DNA of 64,000 bases, taken from Arabidopsis thaliana. Taxonomy: Eukaryota; Streptophyta; Magnoliopsida; Brassicales; Brassicaceae. Position 1 is the first letter of the stretch; every line of letters starts with the position of its first letter. Both the position numbers and the translations under genes were made by a program. The stretch lies in NCBI RefSeq assembly GCF_000001735.4, contig NC_003076.8:16557835-16621834 (forward strand), given 5' to 3'. This document shows positions 12,281 to 25,936 of the stretch, piece by piece. A model generated the notes under the pieces. That model was not told the origin of the DNA, searched no databases, and was given only the letters and a program-made list of their open reading frames with translations.

Positions 12281-14996
12281 GGCTTCGCCGCTAGAAAGAG
12301 AAAGCTAAAGAGATAGAGAGAGAGCGCGTAAGGAGTTGGGAACGAGAGAAAAAGGCAGAGATGAGTAGGATATATATACTCAGTGATATATGAATATGTA
12401 CATACTTACATAATTAATTAGTAAATATTATTATGCTTTTTAATAATATAAATACAAATAATGCAAAACCCGTGTGTATCACTTGGTTACTTGACTTTCG
12501 TTAACCTTCACACCAAACTTACTCTGCAGTAAGTTTAATCTAACTATTGAAGTAATTTTTGTTAATATAACAAAATATATGTTTTGAAACTTTGGACTTT
12601 TAAAAAATGTTTTAAAATTTAGTATTATTGAACTAGTGATTTGAAAAAGTATTCTAAAATCTATTGTTATTGGAAATATTTTTAAAAATTATTTTTTTAG
12701 CGATTTCAGAATATTAAGAGAATTTTCTTAGTAAGAAACACAAAAATATAAATCTTATGGTTTTAAATGGGATTGAGGGGGAGGGATTTTATAACAATCA
12801 TAATAACTTTCCTAAATTCACTTAAAATTATATAATATATATATATATATTATATCAATAAAACTCAAATCATTTAAAATATAGAATTGAATACATCTCT
12901 TATATATGTCTATAGATAAGCTTTGTGTTCGTAGTGTTAGATTCATATGATATTTTTTATGTAGATTATACATCAATTGTTAGAGTTGGACACACCAATT
13001 AAAGAATTAATCTTTCTTATCTTTCTTTTAAGAAGAATATATCTTTGTGTATATGCCAAACTAATTAAACTCGTAATAAAATTAAACTAATGCTGTCAAA
13101 AAAAAAAAAAAAAACTAACAAAAACATTTGGAGGAAAAAGCAAAGATAATAATAAAAGGTATAAAATTCAAGAAAATGTACAGAAGAAAACATGAAGGTG
13201 GGGACAAACTGATTTAAATGGTTTATTGACAAAAGAAAAAGAGAGATTTAAATGGTTTTAGATGGTTCCACGAATCAAAGTTACAGTAGCATAAATTTTG
13301 GAAAATTATAAGAAAACATAACAAAAAAAAAGATGGAGCCGACAACGGTTTTGTTTTTAGGCTTCATTTTAAGTGCAATTTCAACATCATATTTGTATTT
13401 GTCCCTCATATTTTTATAATTATAATACCAACTTATATTTACATTTTCTGGATTTACACATGTCTAAATAAATTAGCGACTATACAAGACTTTAGATTAT
13501 GAATCTGTGGTATTCAAATTTTCTTTAATATAGAACATTAATGTTATTACACATTATTGATGTATATGTGTGTAGCCGCACACGACAAATAAATGTGACG
13601 TGAAGACAGATTGTTTGGTTCACTTCAATTCAGTTTCTATACGTCTATTGATTTGACTACATTTTATTTCAATTAAAGAAACTAAAATTGATTTTGAAAC
13701 GATAATACAAGAACAACAGTATTATTAAAGAGTAAAGAATGGTTAGAATTTATTATTAGAGGGAAAAAGAGTGGACTTTTTTTTACTCAAGGTGTGTGCC
13801 AAAAAAAAAAGACAGAGGAAATTTTAATAAAAATTCTTTTTGAAAATTTGGAAAATAAATAATAATTTAAAGGGCTAAATATAAATTTACGAAAGATATA
13901 ATCAACATATTCTAATATATCAACGATAATCACTTCTCTATTTACATAAAAGTTATAAGAGACTCACTTTTTTTATAGAACAATAATTATATTGCTTCTT
14001 ATTCACTAATTCATTATTAATATTATTCTGGACCTACATGATCGGTCCTAACCCATCAGTCTCACTAACGAAGGTATGAGTTAAATTCCTAAGGTGAGAA
14101 TTAGCAGTCATAAGAATTTGTTATTAGGCTATGAGCCTTTCTCTATTAATTCATTACTTAAGGAAAGAAAAAGAAAAAAAAAACTTGATTTTATTTTAAT
14201 ATAGTGAAACAATAATAATAAAGAGCTACTAGAGAGAGAAAGGGAGTGGTAGTCAAGTCATATGGGGACCTGAATAAAATGTCTGAAAGTGCCAAAGCAG
14301 CATAGACCCACACTCTCTCCATCTTCTCCTCCTCCAACATTTCACATTCCCACATTTACACTTTCTTGTATCTATGCACATTTACTTAGCATATCATTTA
14401 AGTATGTAATTGATACTGTACATATATATACCCTACATATATAAATATATGCTTAATAGCGAATGATGTAACCGGTAAGCTCCTAGAGTAATTAAAGAGG
14501 GAATATCGGTAAGAAATTTTTAGAAAGAAAAAGTATCAGTTAATTTTATCCCTAGCTCTTTAAGTCGTTAACCCCTAGAACATGTGAAAAAAATATATAC
14601 TTTTAGCGAAGTTTTTGGTAAAAAAGCTGCGGTATGTTTTTCATAATTGGTCAAATTAATGACCACAAATCTATTTATAATCAACACAATTGCCATCTAT
14701 TTGACATTTCTAGATATTCTTGTTGTTTTCTCTTCCTCTTACATGATTTTTCGAACTATTTTGACATTTATTTGTTAAACAGTTCTCTTGGTTTAGAAGA
14801 TTAATTAGCAGTACATAAATATATGATCCATTGATCGTATTAAATTAGTAATAAGTAACCCAAATATTGTTGCTTGATCAACAAGTGCGAAGACAGCTAT
14901 TACTACAATAGCTGAACCAGGGAATCTATATGTCTCTCCTTCTAGTAGGCAAACTAACGTGGCCTTACTTTTTTCCCATGTTTATAATATTACTTT

Positions 14997-15000
<4 letters not shown>

Positions 15001-15038
<38 letters not shown>
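15001..15038. repeat. (TA)19 microsatellite
   Basis: Uninterrupted TA dinucleotide run of 38 bases, expected to vary in length between accessions. Confidence 0.95.
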
Positions 15039-15041
<3 letters not shown>

Positions 15042-15579
15042 TTTTTGTCAACAAATATATACTTCCATGATCTCTTTATTTTGGCTTTTCATATCACCAA
15101 TAAGTTACAGAAATATATGATACAAAATAAGTGAAATTTTGAGGTCCATTTGTAGGTTTTCACTAATTTTATTTGTTTATTTTGTTTATATAGGTAATAA
15201 TATGCTTATTTGTTTAGTAAACTAATTTAATAACTAGCTAAGTAAGTAAAGTATATGATATAGGGATGTCTAATTTATAAAAAAGAATTAAATGGAATAA
15301 AAACTGAAACTATTTAATTTATATCCGTTACGTACATTTAAATACATACAAAAATAAGATCATAATTTTTTTGTATGGTTCTTAAACAAGATTGAACAAC
15401 TTAATTAATCTTTATAATATTTGAGAGTCTGAGACTATGATATTCCGTCTTAAATATGGAGAAATTTGATATTGAGGTACATATAAAAACCGTAAGACTT
15501 TATCTAGACTTAGATTAGGTGAGAATATTATAAATACAAATTCGCATCACCGTTAAGAAAGGTGGAATAATTTGCATTC

Positions 15580-15920
15580 AGTGGTGGAGCTAAGGCCTAA
15601 GAAGACAAGTATCCTCGTCGACTCACAGGAATCCAGTTCACAACTTCACATCCAATTCTCTCTTTGACACTATTGTACCAACATAAGCGGGGAGGCTAAA
15701 GGATGAGGTTGCACCCTTGACACTTTCAGCGGGCAGCCTACTTCATTACGAGTTTACGACTTGATGTCAAACCAAGTAAGACTGACCAAGCATTTCAATG
15801 GCCAACAACTACTATGCACACCTCTCCATCAAAGGAGATGTTCCATCTATACAAAACATGTCAACCCACTACTATAGTCCAGTCTTATCGTCGGCGCCAG
15901 TACAATATTATCGAATGAAA
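15580..15920. other. Unidentified block of higher GC content
   Basis: This stretch has visibly more G+C than its surroundings. It contains words such as GCGGGGAGGCTAAAGG, GCGGGCAGCCTAC and CGTCGGCGCCAG. No long ORF spans it in any frame. It is most likely a fragment of a transposable element or an inserted gene scrap, but I do not recognise the family. Confidence 0.35.
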
Positions 15921-18010
15921 TTAAAAAATTTGTTACCATTTTCGAATGTTATAAACTTATAAAAAAACGAATATGAGAAATTCAATGGTTTCGACAAAGA
16001 AAAATGTTAGTTATCAAAACTAAAAGAAAAAAAATTGGGTTTAAATCTCATCATTTTCATAACATTTTAAGTATTAAAAACCCAGAAAAAAAAACAAAAA
16101 AACTTTGAGTGCCTTACAAAGTTTTTGGAACCTAATCCTGCTTATATGGCTTATGCTCTGGGCCGACCTGATCGTCGCATGAAGAAGCACGTAGAATAAA
16201 CAAGAAAGTGAACGAGGAAAATATGTGTTTTAAAAAGCAAGTACTTGGGTTTAGTGCGATTTCGTTTCTTGGGTTGCAGTGTTTTCCAATCCTAAAATGA
16301 AAATAGGCCTAGGCAAACTCTATTGGGCTTGCACTATAAAAAATACTTGGGTTTGTCTTTGTCTCTCTGGTTTAGAACCAAAACGTCAAAATCTTAGCTT
16401 GATTTGTTTTTGTTTTTTACCTTTCTTGGTTTGCTGATTCAAAAAGTGGATTACATTGGCCTAAAATCTTAAATGTCTTTTTACATGCTAAATGTGGTGT
16501 ATAAGATAGTACTAGCATGTTAAACCCAACCTCATGCCTTCTTAACTCTTTGTTATGTGACGCACTTGAACCAATAGATTTAGACGAACCATGTACTGTA
16601 GTACAGTCACACAATATATGGCCGAAAAATAGCTTTTGTAATGATTGATTCAAATGTTATTTGTCGGTACTACAATTGGGAGTTATTTATATTAATTGGG
16701 CCACTAAGATCAAGGCCCTGCCCTAAAGTTCAATAAGATTGGGTTTCAGACACCAAAAATATATATATGAATATTTTAAGGCCAATAACCCAATATTGTA
16801 AAGAGTTACATTTTTGTAAATGAAATGGTAAATCTGTTGCCCTAATTTTCCTTAAGTTAAAATCTTTGTTTTGGGTAGGATTCGTACTTTTGGTTTAGAA
16901 TTTAGAATTGTTTAAGTTTAGATAGCAATGTTACGAAAAGCAACAAGAAAAGAAGTATATTAATTCAATAAACTATTAAAGAAGGAGCTACCACGAGATT
17001 TGTTTTCCATGCAAAATAATTATTCTTTTGATAACAGATTACGGGATACCTAGTAATCAATTACGTGATCGTAGAATAGTTTATGTTGGAAAAGTCTTTG
17101 ACGCTGACAAAAACTCTTAAAATATGTACAAGCAATAATAACTTTGCAAATAACTAAATTAGCCACATAAAAAATTAAAACAAATTAAGCCATATTATAT
17201 AATATATTAATATGATTGCTGTCATGCATACGTGCAAAAAGATACATATAGTGAAAATACTAAACATATTCACTTGAGAAAACACCTACTGAAGTAGTTT
17301 ATTTATACAATGCTATACGACACGTCGTCTTACAATGATCCGTTGATACGTGTTAATTTAAATCAGACTAATTAGAAAATTTTCCTTGTTATTCCTCCGA
17401 ATTAATTAATATTCACACTATCTTCAAGAATTCAAACACAACCTCTTGCAAGTTATGTTATGCATGTTAATTATTAATTGTCACTAAGTACTTTTTTCAT
17501 ATCTAATTTTTTTCTATATTTATCTCATAATTTGTTGTTTTACTTGCCTGTTCGTTCAAATATTTGAACCGTTATCTAGAAAAAAGAACTCAATAATGAC
17601 AATGCATGCGTATTTCGATAAAGTTCACCTTATGATTTGTTTCTTATCTTTTTGGTGAAATATAATTGCTTGACCTCGAACATGAATTCAACTTCAATTC
17701 TTCGATTTTGTTTTCAACAATTGGTTAAGCACTCAAACTATACATTATTAACTTAATTAACTCAGTTCCCTATTTATTAGATAGTTATGGGAAAATAGTT
17801 TTCGAAGTATTCACATTGAGGGACCAAAAACAACTGGTCCCCGAAGCAATAATTAGGAAACAACTTTGGTTAAGGGGCAAACATATATACCTCTCTCTCT
17901 CTCTCTCTCTTCGATTCATCAATCATATATGAAAAGAAATTGATATAAAAATAATATATATGCGTGGATATGTAAAGTTGGACCACACTATGAACATGTC
18001 TGCAAGAATG

Positions 18011-18090
18011 TATAAAGAGGGGAGAGTGAGATCATGAGTCTGAGAAGCAGTTTCTAGTTTCAAGTTTCAAGAACCCTTAAAAACCCTAAA
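18011..18090 (+). promoter_or_regulatory. Candidate orphan promoter: TATA box plus telo-box
   Basis: TATAAAG at 18011-18017 is followed 64 bases later by AAACCCTAAA, a telo-box of the kind found in 5' leaders of translation and snoRNA genes. A CT-rich run lies about 100 bases upstream. No protein-coding frame follows; only a 61-codon open frame without an ATG is present. This could be the start of a non-coding transcript, or chance in AT-rich DNA. Confidence 0.3.
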
Positions 18091-18800
18091 GCTCAAAACT
18101 GTGTACTGTCTCCGACATTTATCAGATCTATCAGATTTTTCCCTTTTTTCCACACTTATGATCTCATTGTTTTTTTCTCCTTGTATTCTTTTAACGGTTA
18201 TGATTGATTTGTTTTATTTTATGTGCCACCTTAGATTATCATGGATGCTCCTTTTACATGTTAGAAACATTTTGAATATATGTTGATGACAATAAATATT
18301 TTTCTCTAATCTGTTTGCTCTTATAAATGCTTTAATACATAGTGAAGCAATAGCGCTAGATCATACCTCTAAAGTTTATATCGTAGATTTACAAATACTA
18401 AGACATTTTCTTTTCACTTTTCCGCTTAAGTGATTTATGTGATACAATTTCATCATCAATAACTCTAAGAGTAGCAATAACATTAAGTTCACTTATTTTG
18501 CAAAATCTAGGGATAACAGTTTATATATTTATCTCAAAGATAAAATGTTTTATCTTTCTTATTTAACAAATATCATACGGATATATATATACATTTATCA
18601 TACGGTGTTAATATAAATCTGATAACACAAAAGATACTTTATTTTTTAAATCACATATGAAAAACTATACCACTTATTTACTTAGAATTTTATCGCGACG
18701 TAGAAAAATATTAGGTCTGCTAACCTGCGCACCTGCTGCGATCATTCTCTTAAATAAAAAAGGTTGTCGACAAAAATAAAATAAAAAAGGTCTGAAGTGA

Positions 18801-18808
18801 TGACGTCA
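18801..18808. promoter_or_regulatory. TGACGTCA palindrome (bZIP-type site)
   Basis: A perfect eight-base ACGT-core palindrome embedded in GATGACGTCAATCATC. TGACG/TGACGTCA motifs are bound by TGA and other bZIP factors. It is about 3.8 kb upstream of the BEL1 ATG with no nearer gene. Confidence 0.3.
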
Positions 18809-21800
18809 ATCATCAGTGGAGGGTATTTTCGGGATATCAAAAGATTGAAAAAAGGATTCTTTGTGGAATTTGGTATGAAACGGCGGAAAGAGCTTCCGTT
18901 TCGGTTGGACCACTTCCCCTTTTAAATGTATGTAATCGCCAAGATGTTTTCACCCACTCACAACATGTCGCGTGTTTGTTACGTGACTAAACCAATTAAT
19001 TGGGTTTAGTTCTGGTGTTTATACATATTGCGCATGGCTGATTTTATCAATTAATGGAGTACCAAATTGTGGATGCTTCATTTTGAACTAAAATTACCAA
19101 ATTTTTATAGTGAAATATATGTCAATAAGTTTTGAGAAATCATTGTTATTTTTTTTGTCATAAATCTGAATAGTTATTTTCTTTTGGTTTTGTAATGAAT
19201 TTATAACATATTAGTATTACTTAAAATTGTCCTATTAATTATCTGAGAAGGTCAGTATTAGAATATAGATGCTTTATTCAATTGAGTTGTTTTTCTTAGA
19301 CATTGGCGCGTGGAAGAGGATATATAAAGTTCATATAAATGTGAATATGTAAGAATTGGAGAAGAAAATAAAATGGTCCCAAAGAGAGACGAAAATAAAT
19401 GCATTTTTTTGGGTGGAATGAATATAAAGAAAGAAAGACATTAGAAAGAAAAAAGAAGCAAAAAAAATGGAGGACCACTTAATCACCTCTCATGCACAGT
19501 CCCTTAGTTTGGGAACAATTCTTGACAACAATTATAAATACTCCAATTCTGAAAACTAATAGTTTGTTATTAACGTATAATCTCAAAGTTTTGGATATTC
19601 TTATCCTGTACTTCCTTGATAGTTTCAGTTAACAGTTTGTAATTAACACATGTATTTAATTTGGAAACAAAAAAATGAATGTATAGATGATTTTTTTTTT
19701 GAATTGTTGGTAAATATATGAACTTGACGTATATAGCAATAGTATACTATATTTAAGCAACTGAATGTGAATATTCTATAACACAAGTAATATCAATTTT
19801 TTGTGATATTGTTGGTTATAAGTTATATTCGAATTTGTCATTTATAAGAAAACTCACTGGTTTATCCATCCAATGAAAAGAAGAAAGCTTTTTGGGTGAC
19901 TCTAATAAATATTAGCGGTTAAATAACTACAAACACAGTGTTGTTTTTGTCTCTTCTATGTATCTTTTTATGTCCTCTTTTACAACTTGGCTTTGATGTT
20001 AACTAATCAAAGATTATCCTACTTAAAAACTATTTAATTAAATAATTTTTAATTTCTTTAAAATTAATTAATTTCTTGATATGTTTTTGTAACGCCAATT
20101 AATTATACGTTTTTCATAATGTGGTGTTTGACTTATGGTTTGAATGTTAAGATGTCGTATATATCTAAATTCTAAAGAAAGAAATTTGCAAATTTTGTAA
20201 TAAACACTATTTTTACAACAATTAATAATACATGTGCCAAGCAGAAGAACGACTATATTAGTTTTCTATGTCAACATTTAAGAAACATTTATTTAAAATT
20301 TGAATATTTGATTTTGTATGTCAGCAATGTTTAAGAAAACTTTGATTTTTTGTTTTCCTTCTTTTGCGTACATATTAAATGGAATTTAATAGAAAACCAT
20401 TAAATCTTGATATAATTAACTTCTTCGCCCTTGCAGTTACTAACAAGGAGACTTTTGTTTTGGTACTTTCTCGATTAGTTTAGTGACCGACCAACAACGT
20501 ATTTTAAAACTCAAAACACAATCTCTTTCACGTACTGTGCGAAGTGCAAGTCGAATAATGACATCAGTCCATTTGTGTTGTATTACACGGGACTACGATC
20601 TCTATTCTACTATATATAATTACTATTAATTAAAATGTTTATATAGTTATGATATGGTTGATAGTAATTTAATAGTAATTGTTAAACAGTAGAGAAGTGA
20701 CACTGAGACATATCTGAGAAAAGCCTGAACTCAACTCCTACTTCTGGTTTGATTTCTTGGGATTCGTTCTCTTTCATTTACTTACCTCTCCATCTATACA
20801 CCAACATATATATATATATATTGGTATGTTAATTCTCCAAAAAAAAAAAAAACTATTTTAGGAGCAAAACTTTTTCACAGTTATTCATTTTTTAAGTTAA
20901 CTTAACTTCTCTTCTTTGTTTGAAAATTCATTTATCATCAAATAATTCTGTTATAAATTAGACCTGATAATAATTCTTTAACAAAGAAAATATATTTTAG
21001 GAGCAAAATAGGCAGAGCCGCAGAGGCATACATGTATTATATATAACGATTATTTATGTATAGAAAGGGACACCTTTTGTACAAAATACTAGTTAAATTT
21101 GTACATTCACGTGACTGGTTGGCTAAATTTAGAATATTATTATTTTCAATTAAAAATCATCGTCAATGTTCAAATATTGCTTGAGATACGCTATGCTTCA
21201 TAAAAATGTTTAAAAAGTAGTTCCAAAAAATATTTTCACCAAAAAAAAAAGTAGTTCCAAAAATATTCATTTAATAACAAAATTTGCCTACATAAGCTTA
21301 GCAAACGACACTAACACCAAAATTGATATCATTTTCTTAGATAACATATTGTATACATATCTACATACATACTAAATACATATACACGTAGATTACACGT
21401 ATGGATTCAGCAATAAAAATCAAAATACTAAATACATATATACATATATATATATATATATGAACATTTAAATACTAAATTATGTTTAATAAATAATTAA
21501 ATCAACGTAGAGATATGTCATATGAAGATGGCTTGTATAATTAGTTTGTGTACCGGGCAAAGGATCTCTAATTTTTGTTTTCTTTAGTTCAGTTTAATTA
21601 TTTGTTATCTATCCAATCAATTTTTTTTCTAAACTGTTTGGACCAATGTACGTACGTACCATCCTTTTTGATTTTTTTTGTAAACTAAATTTTCGAATTA
21701 GCAGGTTCTTAATAATTGAACGAAGAAAATAAAGAATAGAGGTAGACACCTGTAGTATTTTCTTGGTCAGACCAATAATTTATAATTCAACGTCAAAGAA

Positions 21801-21959
21801 GAAGAAAAATATAAACCATTATTTCATTATGACTTACGTATACCAAAATACACAAATTAAATGTATAATTGTGAGGCATTTTATATGCGGGAAAAAATAA
21901 AATAAAAAGAATATTAATATTTCTTTTGAAAATTGTAAAGCATTTTGACCCACTTGTGA

Positions 21960-22340
21960 TATATATATATATATAGATATATATAGAGAGAGAGATTAAA
22001 ACATTGATGGCTAGCTATAGAGTCTATGGCAGGGTCATGATCACCTGTCTTCTGATCTCTGAAGAGATACCAATCTGATTTTTTCTCTTCCTAGGTTTAA
22101 TTTTATTTTACCATTTTATAATTCTTTATTTTTGCCTGTAGTACAATTTACAGACCCATACTAAAAGAAAAATTAAATTTTGTCAAAGTACAAAACAAAG
22201 AGAGAGGTGAAGCCACACAATCTCTTTTCTTCTCTCTCTCTCTGTTATATCTCTTCTGTTTAATTCTTTTATTCTTCTTCGTCTATCTTCTCCTATAATC
22301 TCTTCTCTCTCCCTCTTCACCTAAAGAATAAGAAGAAAAA
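21960..22340 (+). promoter_or_regulatory. BEL1 proximal region: GA repeat and CT-rich leader
   Basis: A GAGAGAGA run at about 21985-21994 follows a TA repeat. A second GA/CT-rich zone spans 22199-22315, including CTCTCTCTCTCT. Such GA repeats are targets of BASIC PENTACYSTEINE (BPC) factors, which are known to act on homeotic and ovule-identity promoters. Assigning that control here is inference. CT-rich leaders are also simply common around Arabidopsis start sites. Confidence 0.45.
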
Positions 22341-22435
22341 TAATTCACATCTTTATGCAAACTACTTTCTTGTAGGGTTTTAGGAGCTATCTCTATTGTC
22401 TTGGTTCTGATACAAAGTTTTGTAATTTTCATGGT

Positions 22436-22513
22436 ATGAGAAGATTTGCCTTTCTATTTTGTTTATTGGTTCTTTTTAACTTTTTCTTGGAGATGGGTTC
22501 TTGTAGATCTTAA
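22436..22513 (+). CDS. Upstream ORF in the BEL1 leader (25 codons)
   Basis: ATG at 22436 opens a 25-residue frame beginning MRRFAFLFCLLV and ending 76 bases before the BEL1 ATG. A minimal ATG-GTA-TGA uORF overlaps it just upstream (22431-22439). If the leader is unspliced here, both could lower BEL1 translation. However, GTATGA at 22434 and TTGTAG at 22506 could be an intron that removes most of the longer uORF. Confidence 0.35.
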   Translation: MRRFAFLFCLLVLFNFFLEMGSCRS

Positions 22514-22589
22514 TGAAACTTCTGTTTTTGTCCCAAAAAGAGTTTTCTTTTTTCTTCTCTTCTTTTTGGGTTTTCAATTCTTGAGAGAC

Positions 22590-25500
22590 ATGGCAAGAGA
22601 TCAGTTCTATGGTCACAATAACCATCATCATCAAGAGCAACAACATCAAATGATTAATCAGATCCAAGGGTTTGATGAGACAAACCAAAACCCAACCGAT
22701 CATCATCATTACAATCATCAGATCTTTGGCTCAAACTCCAACATGGGTATGATGATAGACTTCTCTAAGCAACAACAGATTAGGATGACAAGTGGTTCGG
22801 ATCATCATCATCATCATCATCAGACAAGTGGTGGTACTGATCAGAATCAGCTTCTGGAAGATTCTTCATCTGCCATGAGACTATGCAATGTTAATAATGA
22901 TTTCCCAAGTGAAGTAAATGATGAGAGACCACCACAAAGACCAAGCCAAGGTCTTTCCCTTTCTCTCTCCTCTTCAAATCCTACAAGCATCAGTCTCCAA
23001 TCTTTCGAACTCAGACCCCAACAACAACAACAACAAGGGTATTCCGGTAATAAATCAACACAACATCAGAATCTCCAACACACGCAGATGATGATGATGA
23101 TGATGAATAGTCACCACCAAAACAACAACAATAACAATCATCAGCATCATAATCATCATCAGTTTCAGATTGGGAGTTCCAAGTATTTGAGTCCAGCTCA
23201 AGAGCTACTGAGTGAGTTTTGCAGTCTTGGAGTAAAGGAAAGCGATGAAGAAGTGATGATGATGAAGCATAAGAAGAAGCAAAAGGGTAAACAACAAGAA
23301 GAGTGGGACACAAGTCACCACAGCAACAATGATCAACATGACCAATCTGCGACTACTTCTTCAAAGAAACATGTTCCACCACTTCACTCTCTTGAGTTCA
23401 TGGAACTTCAGAAAAGAAAAGCCAAGTTGCTCTCCATGCTCGAAGAGGTATATATATTTTCAAGAAATTATTTCATTACTACTATCAAAACTTACATGAG
23501 TTTCTTAGAAAATCTAATCCTTTTTTATTTGGTTTCAACTTATTCCTAAAAATGTAAAATACCCACAAGTCTTTTACAAATCTTTTTTTTTTTCCTTTCA
23601 TTTGGTTTCAACTTATTCCTAAATATGTAAGATACCCATAAATCTTGTATTTTTTCGATTCTTGATTAGGTCCATATATTTCTTAAAGTTACAAATTTCT
23701 TTTAGATATTAAGATAAAAAGATTCTTTTTTGTCTTCATTCTTTCATGTATTCTCGTCGAAAACAAGTTCGATCGTATCAACTACGAAAAGATCAACCCT
23801 TTTAATTCCTTTACTCATTATTTCTTTTTTTCTATAGAACCAAAATATAATTTTGTTTTCTTTGCTTTGAGCTAATTTGGAGACTCTAGTGGTCCTCCAT
23901 ATTTATAGCAATCAGTTTCATCATCATAAGCCATAACGAGTTGTTTCTTTTTCGTGTATTTACTCATTCTAAGAATCTACATTTACACGATTGTGATTGA
24001 AATCTTTGTGAATGGTGTGGGGTAACGTTTTTTTGCGGTTTTTTGGCAGCTTAAAAGAAGATATGGACATTACCGAGAGCAAATGAGAGTTGCGGCGGCA
24101 GCCTTTGAAGCGGCGGTTGGACTAGGAGGGGCAGAGATATACACTGCGTTAGCGTCAAGGGCAATGTCAAGACACTTTCGGTGTTTAAAAGACGGACTTG
24201 TGGGACAGATTCAAGCAACAAGTCAAGCTTTGGGAGAGAGAGAAGAGGATAATCGTGCGGTTTCTATTGCAGCACGTGGAGAAACTCCACGGTTGAGATT
24301 GCTCGATCAAGCTTTGCGGCAACAGAAATCGTATCGCCAAATGACTCTTGTTGACGCTCATCCTTGGCGTCCACAACGCGGCTTGCCTGAACGCGCAGTC
24401 ACAACGTTGAGAGCTTGGCTCTTTGAACACTTTCTTCACCCGTAAGTTATTTCATATACATCCTCTTAATATATTTACACATACCTAAAAGTTACTAATT
24501 GTGTCTTTCTGAAGTGATCAATGAAGGTAGAATCACAAGTTAATTGGGTATATTTATGGAGCTATATAAAACCTCTTTAACGATTTTATTTCATTGATAG
24601 TACGTTGATAAATAGTATGATAGGTTTTTTTTGTTTGTTACATGAATATTTTTGAACATATAAAAGTAAAAAAATATGTACATTTTATATAGAGAGATTG
24701 AGATTGACTTGACAAGCATAGGATACAATCTACCTTAATCTGTTAATTGCATATAGCTTTTTTATTTTCCTTTTTCTTTCATTTGCACTATTGGTGTGAA
24801 AGTGAGTGTACAAACATATACATATACACATGTATATATATGTATACGAACATATAAAATTAAATAAAATAAATTTAACTGGTGGATGAAAGACAGAAAT
24901 AGAGAAAGGTACAAAGTGGATTGAGAGAGAGAATCAATGTTCTTTACCTAACACTAACAAAAGAGAGAAACTATACATAACTCCTTGCTTTTTTCTCCAT
25001 GTTTTTATTTTGTTCTTTTTCTTCTACTTTTTATTTATTTAATTTACAGAAGTTATATGTTTATCATCATATGTAACACTTGTCTCCATCAATTCCCAAA
25101 CACTGCTCAAACAATGAAACATCTTGTTAGTTTTCACCAAACCCTTTACCTTTGCTTCCATTTTATTTGCATCATTCTTCAATCATTTATATCCTTTTTT
25201 TTAATTACATATCCATTTGTCTTATATTTTTCCATTAAAGTAAAATTTTCTTATTTTTGTTTTCAGATATCCGAGCGATGTTGATAAGCATATATTGGCC
25301 CGACAAACTGGTTTATCAAGAAGTCAGGTAAAGAATAACTCCACTAATTCTTGATATATTCCAAAATTTATTATCCTATTTACTAAAGTTATAATAAACC
25401 AAAATTGTTAGGTATCAAATTGGTTTATTAATGCAAGAGTTAGGCTATGGAAACCAATGATTGAAGAAATGTACTGTGAAGAAACAAGAAGTGAACAAAT

Positions 25501-25936
25501 GGAGATTACAAACCCGATGATGATCGATACTAAACCGGACCCGGACCAGTTGATCCGTGTCGAACCGGAATCTTTATCCTCAATAGTGACAAACCCTACA
25601 TCCAAATCCGGTCACAACTCAACCCATGGAACGATGTCGTTAGGGTCAACGTTTGACTTTTCCTTGTACGGTAACCAAGCTGTGACATACGCTGGTGAAG
25701 GAGGGCCACGTGGTGACGTTTCCTTGACGCTTGGGTTACAACGTAACGATGGTAACGGTGGTGTGAGTTTAGCGTTGTCTCCAGTGACGGCTCAAGGTGG
25801 CCAACTTTTCTACGGTAGAGACCACATTGAAGAAGGACCGGTTCAATATTCAGCGTCGATGTTAGATGATGATCAAGTTCAGAATTTGCCTTATAGGAAT
25901 TTGATGGGAGCTCAATTACTTCATGATATTGTTTGA
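22590..25936 (+). CDS. BEL1: BEL1, TALE/BELL homeodomain transcription factor
   Basis: Exons 22590-23447, 24050-24441, 25267-25327 and 25412-25936 give 611 residues, the known BEL1 size. The N-terminus is His/Gln/Asn-rich. A ZIBEL-type motif (LSLSLS) lies near 121. The SKY box ([15 protein letters not shown]) is near 196-210, and the BELL domain spans about 268-350 across intron 1. The TALE homeodomain is about 389-451, with the three-residue loop insertion PYP at the exon 2/3 junction and helix 3 [13 protein letters not shown] second ZIBEL motif (VSLTLGLQ) is near 540. BELL proteins pair with KNOX homeodomain proteins in the nucleus; BEL1 specifies integument identity in ovules. An in-frame open stretch upstream of 22590 lacks an ATG and is leader. 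At5g41410. Confidence 0.98.

Larger units (their letters stand above)
12281..22180. other. 10-kb gene-poor interval upstream of BEL1
   Basis: No convincing protein gene on either strand. Contents noted separately: a TA microsatellite at 15.0 kb, a GC-richer block at 15.58-15.92 kb, a TATA plus telo-box pair at 18.0 kb and a TGACGTCA site at 18.8 kb. There is also a CT run near 17891-17910. The interval is unusually long for this gene-dense genome and may hold distal BEL1 regulatory DNA, decayed transposons, or unannotated non-coding transcripts. Confidence 0.6.

Noticed and set aside
16417-16653. 78-codon minus-strand ORF in the gene-poor interval
   Set aside because: No neighbouring exons, no recognised domain, and length is within chance expectation for this composition.
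22446-22589. In-frame N-terminal extension of BEL1
   Set aside because: No ATG opens it. It is leader sequence, and BEL1 from 22590 has the known 611-residue length.
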